Origin: Selaginella moellendorffii
Lineage: Eukaryota > Streptophyta > Lycopodiopsida > Selaginellales > Selaginellaceae
Reading direction: 5' to 3'
DNA: 64,000 bases
Assembly: GCF_000143415.4 (NCBI RefSeq)
Contig: NW_003314301.1
Coordinates: 836,093-900,092 of the forward strand
Positions 46,723-55,825 of this stretch are shown one piece after another. The notes beneath the pieces are model-generated. The model did not search any database. It was given only the letters and a program-made list of their open reading frames with translations, and had not been told where the DNA came from. The first letter of the stretch is position 1. Each line of letters opens with the position of its first letter. The position numbers and the translations under genes are program-made.

Positions 46723-46742
46723 ATTTGGTATCGGAGCCTCTT
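46723..46742 (+). promoter_or_regulatory. Primer-binding site
   Basis: Directly after the 5' LTR: ATTTGGTATCGGAGCCTC, the usual initiator-Met tRNA primer site of plant LTR elements apart from A-to-G at one position. Confidence 0.8.
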
Positions 46743-46781
46743 CCTCAGTTCTAGCGAAGGATAGAGGCGGATTGCTGGGAG

Positions 46782-47807
46782 ATGGCAAGGGTAGGACGTA
46801 AGCGAACCCAAGCAAAGACGGAACCTCCTCTAGAGCTGGAGCCTCCGGTCGAACAGGAGGCTATGGATGAGGAATCCTTGCATGAGGAGGACTCCAGTGA
46901 GGCAACTTCCAAACAGGAGTCTGGTGGTGAGGTTCGGTCGTCCAAGGCTCGATTGGACGTTCTAGAAGGACAATTGGCACAGACCAATGCCCTGCTAGAG
47001 ACTCTCGTACGCAAGCTAAAGCGTGATGAGAAGCGGAAGAAAAAGCGAAAGACTGCGGATGCTGGCAGCGTAGAAGGTGCGGACCCTTCGGCAGGGACTG
47101 AGGCAAAACCAAACAAGGTCGAACAGACCGAAGTGGAATCAGTCCCTTAGGTAGTTCCCAAGTACAAACCAAAGCCCCCACCGGTCTTCAAGGGAGTGAA
47201 CGACTATAAGGTGGTGGAGGATTGGTTTTACGATATGGAGGACTACTTCCGAGCGTTGTGATTACCGAGCTCGGAGAAGGTCCCATGTGCAAAACCATAC
47301 TTGGCAGATAATGCCAAGTCTTGGTGGAGAACGACAGAGGCCAACGAAGGACCGGTGGCCACTTGGGAAATGATGAAGGCGAGGATCCGCACAACTTACG
47401 TTCCTCCGAATGCTACTTTGCATCTAAGGGACGAGCTGAGTAGGCTGAAGCAGACCGGAACCATTCAGGAGTATGTGAATGGGTTTATGGCAAAGAGGAT
47501 ACTTGTCACAGACATGGGGGATATGGATGCGTTCCATGCCTTCATATCAGGTTTGCAAACCTGGGCTCGCGGCGAAGTAATGCGGTGGAACCCGACCAAC
47601 TACAAGGAAGCGTTGGATGCGGCCATCAAGGTGCATTTCAACGATAACCTGCGAAAGGGGAACACGGCGAGGTCGGGATCCACGTTTAGCAAAGGGGCCA
47701 AACCAAGGGGAACGTTTAGCAGAGGGAAATTCAAGAAGAGTTTCTCTAAGAATGAGTCCTCGGGGTTTCGGAAAGGCAAATCCGGTGGCCAGCGAGCGAG
47801 TATGTGA
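46782..47807 (+). pseudogene. Chromovirus gag with in-frame stops
   Basis: Starts MARVGRKRTQAKTEPPLELE. A coiled-coil-like stretch (LDVLEGQLAQTNALLETLVR) and a Lys-rich segment precede the capsid-like core (VVEDWFYDMEDYFRAL, AKSWWRT, LRDELSRLKQTGTIQEYVNG). A basic RG/K-rich tail follows. Stops at 47148-47150 (TAG), 47259-47261 (TGA) and 47805-47807 (TGA) interrupt one continuous frame that carries on into the zinc knuckle and protease. Confidence 0.85.
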
Positions 47808-47864
47808 GGGAGTCAAGCGAAAAGAGACAAACCCACGGATAAGAAGGTCAAGTCATATAGCAGT

Positions 47865-49271
47865 GTGGGAAACAACATATGCTACAACTGCGGTGAAGCG
47901 GGACACTTCTCGAGGGAATGTCCCTACCCGAAGAAGGCCAGAGCCAATATGGCCATCAAGTCGGGTGAAGTCCAAACTGAGGTATGTGATCCAGTCCCTA
48001 ACTCAAAGTTACTCATTACACGAGCAACTTTGGTAGAGAGTCGTTTGCGACATCTACTAGCCCTCCGAGGGAAGCTCGAAGGTAGCTTTGTTAAGATCCT
48101 TATTGACATGGGTGCTTCGGATAATTTTGTGGCTGCAGACATAGTCCGGCAAGCCGGACTAACGGTGCAGCAGCTAGGTGAACCAAGGACTATAGAGTTT
48201 GTTCAAGGTAGCCAAAGCACCGATGAGGTACTTCGACAAGCGAGAGTCGAAGTGGGGACTTGGAAGGTGGACATGGATTTCACCGTGTTGGACATGGCAG
48301 GATTTGACGTGATCTTCGGAATGGACTGGTTCAATCGATTCGTGGTAGCCCTGCATGGACAAGGTAGAAACCTTGTGGTACTGGTGAATGCCCAAGGAAG
48401 AAGATCTAGGGTGGAGGCCCAAGATCTAAAGGTAGGGCAAAGCAAGGCCAAAGATTCCTGCTTAAACCTGGTGTCCACGAGAGGACAACTCACTAAAGGA
48501 ACTAAGGCGGCCTTTTTGTGCTTACTCTCGGTGAAGAGTGACAAAAAGTCAGGAATGAAAGAAGTACCTTTAGTGATCCAGCGGGTGTTAGACCAATTCC
48601 AGGATACCATGCCGGAGGAGCTACCGGCGGGGCTACCCCCAGCACGACCGATAGAACATAAGATTGAGCTGGTCGAGGGTGCTGAGGCGGTGGTTCGTCC
48701 CCCTTATCGTTTGAACGAAAAAGAACTCAAGGAGCTCAAGTGCCAACTAGAGGAGTTGGTGGACAAAGGGTATGTTAGGTTGAGCAAGTCACCGTATGGG
48801 GCACCGGTGTTATTTGTGAAAAAGAAAGATGGATCTATGCGCATGTGCATAGACTACCGGTTGCTCAACAAGTATACAAAGAAGAACAAGTACCCTTTGC
48901 CAGGGATTGAGGACCTGTTCGATAGGTTGGGAAAGGCAAAATACTTCTCGAGGATTGACCTAAGGTCAGGATACTACCAGATCAGGGTAGCCGAGGAAGA
49001 TGTCGAGAAGACAACCTGTCGAACGAGGTATGGGAGCTTTGAGTTTCTGGTGATGCCCTTCGGGCTATGTAATGCGCCGGCAACGTTTTCGGCGCTAATG
49101 AACCACATCTTTGTACCCTATCTGGATCACTTCGTGGTCGTCTATATTGACGACATCCTGATCTATAGCGAGACGCTAGAGGAGCATGCCGAACACTTGG
49201 CGAAGGTGTTTGAGAAACTAAGGGAACACAAATTGTATGCTAAAGAGAGCAAATGTGACTTTGCTCAATAA
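47865..49271 (+). pseudogene. Chromovirus zinc knuckle, protease and RT
   Basis: Same frame as gag. CCHC knuckle [14 protein letters not shown], protease [12 protein letters not shown] (LIDxGA; the usual Ser/Thr is Met), then [51 protein letters not shown] and an intact catalytic [13 protein letters not shown] at 49269-49271 stops the frame just before the RT end (EVKFLGHVV). Confidence 0.88.
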
Positions 49272-50654
49272 GAGGTAAAGTTTCTCGGGCATGTGGTGGG
49301 CCAAGACGAGCTCAAGGTGGACCCAGAGAAGGTCCAAGCAATCCAGGAATGGGAGCGACCATCGAATGTACACGAGTTGAGGGCATTCCTGGGGCTATGC
49401 AACTACTATCGAAAGTTTATCAGACATTATTCAAGAGTAGCCCTGCCCTTAACGGACCAAATAGGAAAAGGGAAGATGGTGTGGACAGCGGAATGCGAGG
49501 CGGCATTCGTCCACCTCAAAGGGAAGTTGAGGAAGGCTCCCATATTGGCATTACCAGACTTTGGTAAGGACTTTGAGGTAAAAACGGATGCTTCGGACTT
49601 TGCGTTGGGCGCAGTTTTGAAGCAAGGCAACCATCCGGTAGCGTTCTTCTCGAAGAAGTTGGACAAGGCTCAACGGAAGTGGCCTGCCCACGAGAAGGAA
49701 TTGTTTGCAGTGGTCAAGGCGCTCAATGAGTGGCGACACTACCTTGGGAGACACTTCAAGGTTTACACGGACAATGTGGCAACGAAACACTTTTTGTCAC
49801 AGCCCGACCTGAAAGGGAAACAAGGTCGGTGGGCCAATGCCTTGGCTGAGTTTGATTGCGAGATTCTGTACAAGCCTGGGAAGAGCAACATCGTGGCGGA
49901 TGCGCTAAGTCGAAAAACGAGCTTGAGGTTGGCAATATCCAGCGCAACAGCAACCTTCTGGGACGATGTGCGGACAGCATATGAGAACGATGGTCTAGCA
50001 CAAGAAGTGTTGCTGAGGAATCTAGAGGCGCGGGAAGCTCACCAAAGAGGTGAGCTGCCAATGGAAGAGAAAACGGGCTATGCGGAACGCAACAGACTCA
50101 TCTATTACAAGCAAACGAGGGTGTATGTTCCAGAAGGGGAATTAAGGAAGGTGGCCTTAGAAGAGTGTCATGACGGACCTCTTGCGGGACACAGCAGAGT
50201 GCCCAAGACGATGGGCTTACTCAAGAGGAAGTACCATTGGCCAGATATGGCTAAGGACGTCCAAGACTATGTAAAGACATGTCCAACATGTCAGCAGGTA
50301 AAAGCCGTGACTAAGGCTAGTGGGGCTTGTTGCAAAGCATCCCAATTCCAGATCGTCCGTGGAAATGTCTTACAATGGACTTCATCACGGGACTCCCCCC
50401 AAGCGAGGGGTTTGATGCGATATTCGTGGTGGTGGACCGATTTTCGAAAATGGCACAATTCATACCCACCACAACGGAGGTGGATGCGGAAGGTGTGGCA
50501 AAGCTATTCTTTGAACAAGTGGTTCAAGTGCGGGGAAGACCGGAAGAGATCATCTCAGATCGAGATAAGATCTTCACCAGTAGGTTCTAGAGGACTCTCC
50601 TGGAACAGTATCGCACCAAGTTGAAATTCAGCACAGCCTATCACCCACAGACAG

Positions 50655-50700
50655 GTATGGGGTATTAAGTCAAGTTGTTGGCACTAACACTTCTTGACAG
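50655..50700 (+). other. Predicted 46-bp intron in integrase
   Basis: GTATGG...CTTGACAG. The upstream exon ends HPQT+G and the downstream exon starts AC-GGA; joined, they give HPQT-DGQTERVN, the conserved family sequence. 46 bp is not a multiple of three, yet removal restores the frame exactly. Unspliced reading stops after six residues, before the catalytic Glu. Confidence 0.75.
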
Positions 50701-51118
50701 ACGGACAAACAGAAAGGGTGAATAGGCAGCTGGAGGATTATTTGCGATGCTATGTCTCGGGAGACCAGACCGATTGGGTAAGTCATTTGGGACTTGCGGA
50801 AATGTGTTATAACAACTCACCACATTCGAGTATCGGGGTGAGTCCATGGGAAGTCATCAATGGGCGAGCTATTGAAGGTCCTGTGGAACTCGGCGTGGCA
50901 GAGTATCATGGAGAGTTGCCCGCAGTGGAGGCATTCACGGCGGAAAGACTCAGCATTTGGAATCTAGTGAGGGATTCCTTGGAACGGGCTCAACAAAGGC
51001 AAACCAAATACGCGAACCAGAAGCGTCGGGATGTAGAGTTCCAAGCTGGGGAGAAGGTGTGGCTGAACACCAAGAACCTCAGACTACCAAGTGGGATCAG
51101 CCGAAAGTTGACCCAAAG

Positions 51119-51170
51119 GTAAAGATGCATGTATTCCTGTAAATGAATTGATCTTGAGTTCCGTAAGCAG
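51119..51170 (+). other. Predicted 52-bp intron before the chromodomain
   Basis: GTAAAG...GTAAGCAG. Joining the flanks gives SRKLTQ-RFAGPYE, matching the usual integrase C-terminal continuation. Removal moves the frame from that of 50694-51122 to that of 51148-51552. Confidence 0.72.
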
Positions 51171-51552
51171 GTTCGCGGGGCCTTACGAGATTGAGGCACG
51201 AATCGGTAAAGTGGCTTACCGACTCCGACTTCCTCGAGAGATGGGGAAGATGCACCCAGTGTTCCACATGAACTTACTCAAGCCGTACTTTGAGGATCCG
51301 CTTCGCAAGGACCAAGTGAGACCTTTACCTGAGGTTATCCAAGGGGAAGAGGAATACGAAGTTGAGGCCATCCTCAATGCGCGCAAGAGCAAGCAACAAG
51401 GACACGAGGTGAGAGAGTTCCATGTGAAGTGGAAAGGATTTCCACACTGCGAAGCAACATGGGAACCGGAGGAGAACCTAGCGAATGCGCGAGATCTAGT
51501 GGAGGAATTTCTGCAAGGCAGAACTCTATGTACTTATGAAAAATTCAATTAA

Positions 51553-51955
51553 AAATATCAATTTGCAAAGTTGAGCAAGTGGCACATGTTGGGACCCGAA
51601 GGCGCGCCGAAGGTAAGCTAATTAGCATGGGTTGGATAGGTCGACCAGGCATAGGGCACTACGCCCGACTCCCTGCGGGGATGTCGAATCCGTAGACGTA
51701 TTCTACGGAGGTTGGGTTCGAGTCCCAACCCCCTAGTAAAGCAAGGCTGGGTTCAAGTCCCGACCCCATACTAGGGGGTGGTGAGGTGAGGAGTATAGGG
51801 ACACCTATATTCCGTTGTCATGGGCTCTTGGCCGGGGAGGCTAACTTAAGCACACCGCTAAGTGGGGGGATGCCCCCGGAGACATGGTCAACAAGTCGTA
51901 GGATAAAACGAGACGTTCGATGTGGGCATCGAACTTCTTCTATGGGTGGTGGAGT
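51553..51955 (+). other. Chromovirus 3' untranslated region with T-arm-like motifs
   Basis: Contains GTTGGGTTCGAGTCCCAAC (51711-51729), preceded by a 6-bp stem with a 7-base loop (CCGTAGACGTATTCTACGG), and a second GGGTTCAAGTCCCGACCC, resembling tRNA T-arm and anticodon arms. A similar block lies at 53752-53790 in the outer element. A purine-rich tract (TGGGTGGTGGAG) ends at the 3' LTR. Confidence 0.5.
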
Positions 51956-52897
51956 TGTAAGGAACCGACTCCCCGAGATGTCATAGGCTAAAGGATCCCC
52001 AAAAGCTTGACTGAAATGACAAAGAGTTCATCGGATGGGACCAAGTCGAGGATCGAGTCCAAGACCGACTTTAGGACCGAGTTCGAGATAGAGTCCGGAA
52101 TCGAGTCCGAGACCGACTCGGGGACCGAGTTCGAGACCGAGTTCGAGACGGAGTCCAAGATCCGAAATCGGGTCCGAGACCAAGTCCGAGGTTGAGTCCG
52201 AGGTCGGGTCCGAGATCGGGTCCGAGATCGAGTCCGAGATCGAGTCCGAGACCGAATCCGAAGTCGGATCTGAAATCGGGTCCGAGATCGAGCCAGAGAC
52301 TAAGTCCAAATACTAATACGGGTCAAGGGGTGAAAGCCCAAAGCGTGCGTCTCCCAAGGGGGGGAGGGGCTGCAGGGGGTTCCAAAAGTATAGTAGGGAT
52401 AGTGAGGTCCAGGAACCAATCTTGAAGGAACTCTCTAGTGGTGCTTCCAAACTGACTTGAGGTTGAGACTGGGGCCAAGGGGCCTTGGGTGGGAGTGAGC
52501 ATGGGCTTGCCACGGTGTTTCACCCCGACGTCCCGAAGCAAGTGCTGCACCCAAGACTTGGGATTTAGAGGGTCCCATGATCAAGTCTTGTGGTACCAAG
52601 GGGTGTTAGGAATCTGGAGGCTTGGTGTGCTTGGCTGCTTGTGCCTGCGGTGAGTGTAGCCGAACCTTAAGTCCAGTCTAACCCGGAGAGGGGGATTGGG
52701 AGAGATTTGGGAATCCGTAAATGGATGGCTAACACTCCGTTGCTCGTGCAGTGAGTAGCTGAAACCAAGTAGGACCAAGTAGGAGCTGGTACCATAGGCG
52801 GGAACCTTGGCGAGGGAACTTAGCACAAACCAAGGCAGAGTTGGTCGGATAGACGAGGTAAGCTGGCAAATTGGAAAGGAAAAATTTGTGGCTTACA
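51956..52897 (+). repeat. 3' LTR of chromovirus (942 bp)
   Basis: Direct copy of 45553-46722 lacking about 206 bp (after GGGCTTG, about 52507) and one or more 12-bp minisatellite units. In place of the 23-G run it has a shorter interrupted G tract (about 52360-52368). Confidence 0.92.
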
Positions 52898-54096
52898 CAT
52901 ACCCAGATTGAGGAACCACTCCCTAGGTTGTTAGGTAGGTTCATCCCCAAGAATACTTGCTAAAGCATGGTAGAAAGTGCAAAGTTATCCTCCTAGTTTG
53001 GAGGTGAATAACCGAAGGAAATGTGTGAGGCTAAAAGCAAGTAGTAAAAGAATAAAACCAAACCATAGGAATCGAAGAGCATAACCAAGGGTGGTTATAT
53101 TAGTTGGGAGTGGAGAATCAAGTGGGCGCTCGAGCATGTTGTTACTAGCAACCATGATGCCATGAAGAGTCTAAAGCATGGAATTGTCCATGCTAGACCA
53201 TATGGCAATTGGAAAGCTTGCGAAAGGAGAGGCCTTAGCAAGCTAAGGGACAGAGTTCCTTCAAGATTCCCAAAGACAATTCTAGGTAGTGTAGTACCTA
53301 GAAAGCCAAGTGTAAATGGTTCATAGAATGTGTGAAATCAGAGTGGTGCAGCAAAAGTGTGGTCTTGAAGCTTGCCATAAGGCAATGCTATCAAGGTTGG
53401 GGAACTAGTTCCCAAGTGTTCAAAGGGATAACTTTGAACGAAAGTCGATAGTCAAGAACTTTCATGCTTATGTATGAAACCATGTTACATTGGTCGGATG
53501 ATTTGTTAAGCGAGAGTGGCAAGTCAAGGGAACAAATCCCTTAGTTGAAGGTGCTAACTTCAAAAAGGGTGGCCTACGGGGCCAAGCATGGAGGAGTCCA
53601 TACATGATCATAGACTTGTCAAGTGAAAGGACTTGGCAATTTGGAGGGACTAAGTTCCTAAGCTATGATCCGTAGCGCGCTTTGGATATAAATTGGTGCA
53701 CCAGCATGGGGAGTCACGCCAAGCATCTAGGGTGATGCCGTCCGTAGATGCATATACGAAGGTTGGGTTCGAGTCCCAACCCTCTAGTGCTTGGGTTTAA
53801 GTCCCAAATCACTAGGGTGTGGTGATGGTTTGGAATATGAGGACACTCATATTTTGGTGGTCATGGACTCTCAGTGAGGAGATTGGTTTGGGCACACCGC
53901 CAAGCTAGGGATGCCTCAGAGTCGTGATGCACGGTTAGATTGTTTAGGGTGAAAGTTGAGCATATCTAACTTGAACGCTTTGGTGCAAGTGGCACTAAGG
54001 ACGTGGTGAGTGAGATTGCCCGGGCAGATTGATCTACTGCATAGAAAAGCCAAACAATTCAGATGTCTTTCCAGAAGAACTTCGGTACTCTAAACG

Positions 54097-54445
54097 TTAG
54101 TATGATCGTACCTGGGGCATCTCGTGCACGTAGTCCGAGTAGGGGAAGTTTGGACAGTTTTCACCCCGGAACTTGATGTAAACTCGGTCATAGATCCTGT
54201 GATTAAACATTTTATCAAAAATCTTTCTAGAAAAGAAAGGAAACAAAGTGGCTTCTGGGGTGCTGGATGACTTGATGTATATCTGTTTGTTCTTGTCGAC
54301 AGCCCTGATGGTTATAGATCCATAACTTGGACGGATGGGCGACACACAGTGTCCAGCCCTGTTGCTGTGAAGACCATGGCTTGATCATGATTCTTATGGA
54401 GTAGACGGGGTTGCGAGGCAGAAGAGTTGATAGCATGCCTTTCAC
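54097..54445 (-). pseudogene. Unrecognised duplicated gene fragment (copy B)
   Basis: Copy of 26488-26860 with the same IRPSYGSITIRAVDKNKQIY and IFDKMFNHRIYDRVYIKFRG readings. Small deletions near 54117 and 54246. Confidence 0.35.
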
Positions 54446-54479
54446 TCCCGACGATGTTTCATGTGACTACACAACGTTG

Positions 54480-55760
54480 TGGAGTGTGGGAACGAGTAGT
54501 CAGTAACATCTTCTACTTACAACATGGTAGGAGGTGCTGGAAAAACACTCCTGACAATGACCAAGTCAAGGTGCATTTCGATCCAGTTTTGTGGCTAACC
54601 ATTCCTAAGATTATCACAACTGCATGCAACATGGTTTGTATTTCCTCTGATGGAAGCAAAGCAACACGAGCTTGCCAAACTAATCAGACTAGAAGGTCGG
54701 ACCAGCAATGAAACGGGGCTTGCAGGGAAAAGGTGCTTGCTGGTGTTGGATAATGTCTGGAAATCCGGTCTGTTTGGTGTGGTGGAAGAGACTGGAAGCA
54801 AGATCTTTATTACCAGCCGAAAAATTGATGTGCTTGGCAGCAGAGGTGCAATCAAAACAGAGATGGGGCTCTTGGGAAAAGTTGTTCACAGTCCACGCAT
54901 TCCCAAACCAGAAACTTGCTAGTTCAAGTAAGGTAGTAGTGGAGTGAGTTGTGGGCAAGTGTGCTGCTCCTGAAGGTAATTGGCAGAAGAATGGCAGGCA
55001 CACAAGATTGGGACTATGTTCTAAGCAAACTGTAAAAATCTGGCTTGTTAAGTCGCCTTGGACGTCGCACTTGAACGTCATGCACTTATCACTGAAGAAA
55101 AAGAGCTCTTCCTTTACACACCCTGGAACAAATGCCCCTTGGAAGGGTTACCTCAAGGCTGAAAGGTCTCATTCCAGGGAATGCCTTCAGTAACTACAAC
55201 AAGATTTCACTCGTTGGGTGTAGAATTTCTGAAAATACCCCCCTACCTATGCAGAACAAGGTCAGAGTTTCAAGCACCACTTGCTTGCTCCCGGATTATA
55301 ATCCCCATTGCACTCTAACTACATTACGGTTTTGTGCCTAAGTAACCCTGGGGTGGTAAGTTTGCCACATAGCATTAGAGAGCTCAAAACTCTAAAGACT
55401 ATGGATTTGACTTGGAACATAATACTCCAATTCTCCAATGTTTCCCATGCTGACATTGTCAAACCTCTCCCTTGGGAATTGTGAAAAATTGATTGGGGTT
55501 CCTTGAAATCTCCTCTTCTGCATCTTGTTCCTTCCAAATCTAAAGACAATTTGCATAGGTTACTGTGACGGAGTGACCACCCTCAACATATACGAGTGCA
55601 TTAGAGACGTGTTGAAGTCGTGAATTTTGGTTCAGTGGCGAGTTCCCCTTAAACAAACATTGCGTTATTCACCAGCTTCCAAAATGGTACACATCATTCA
55701 CGAGCTCTGGAATTGAGTTATCCAAAACTTTCCTTCAGTTGACTCCCCGTATGTTTGACT
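54480..55760 (+). pseudogene. NB-ARC-LRR receptor pseudogene (copy B)
   Basis: Duplicate of 26884-28100. It retains slightly more of the P-loop (GGAGKTLL-like, about 54531-54553) and has KRCLLVLDNVWKSGLFGVV (about 54729) and GSKIFITSRKIDVLGSRG, then broken LRR pieces to about 55760. Multiple stops and deletions. Convergent with P450 copy B. Confidence 0.85.
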
Positions 55761-55825
55761 GTTTGTTGAACTTTGAAAATGTTTTCATGTCTAAAAGATT
55801 TGGAATATTGGCGCCACATCTCAGA

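Larger units (their letters stand above)
49272..51552 (+). pseudogene. Chromovirus RNase H, integrase and chromodomain (three predicted exons)
   Basis: RNase H: VKTDASDFALGAVLKQ, AHEKELFAVVKALNEWRHYL, YTDNVATKHFL. Integrase: zinc domain ending CPTCQQVKAVTK; a 1-bp-type frame change near 50315; then TMDFITGLP, VVVDRFSKMAQF and ISDRDKIFTSRF. A TAG at 50588-50590 sits where the family has Trp. The catalytic Glu segment DGQTERVNRQ lies after a predicted 46-bp intron (50655-50700). After a second predicted intron (51119-51170) come RFAGPYEIEARIGKVAYRLR and a chromodomain (YEVEAILNARKSKQQG, FHVKWKGFPHCEATWEPEEN). Chromodomains guide insertion towards marked chromatin (family knowledge). Confidence 0.85.
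45553..52897 (+). mobile_element. Complete Ty3/gypsy chromovirus with 5-bp target duplication
   Basis: Bounded by CATAC on both sides (45548-45552 and 52898-52902). LTRs begin TGTAAGGAACCGACTCC and end TTGTGGCTTACA. The primer-binding site (46726-46740, TGGTATCGGAGCC) follows the 5' LTR and matches the initiator-Met tRNA type. The internal region encodes gag, CCHC, protease, RT, RNase H, integrase and a C-terminal chromodomain, all on the plus strand. Nested inside an older related element. Five in-frame stops and one frameshift make the copy non-autonomous. Confidence 0.93.
43227..54017. mobile_element. 10.8-kb composite LTR-element insertion
   Basis: Absent from the equivalent site in the first unit (26415-26450). 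Flanked by near-identical 36-bp direct repeats (43191-43226 and 54018-54053, three differences). The outer part (43227-45552 and 52903-54017) looks like a decayed relative of the inner chromovirus. GGAAAAATTAGTCACTTACA followed by ATTTGGTATTGGAGCT (43859-43894) parallels the inner LTR end and primer site, and 53750-53910 parallels 51690-51900. No coding frame is recognisable in the outer part. Confidence 0.7.

Noticed and set aside
47804-47843. A third intron to bypass the stop at 47805
   Set aside because: A GT-AG pair exists, but removing it puts the zinc-knuckle frame out of phase.
50290-50330. An intron explaining the frame change in integrase near 50315
   Set aside because: The segment contains conserved coding sequence (VKAVTK and GLLQSIPIP) on both sides with no room; a small indel fits better.
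51690-51740. A genuine tRNA gene
   Set aside because: Only T-arm-like and anticodon-arm-like parts are present; there is no proper D arm or full acceptor stem.
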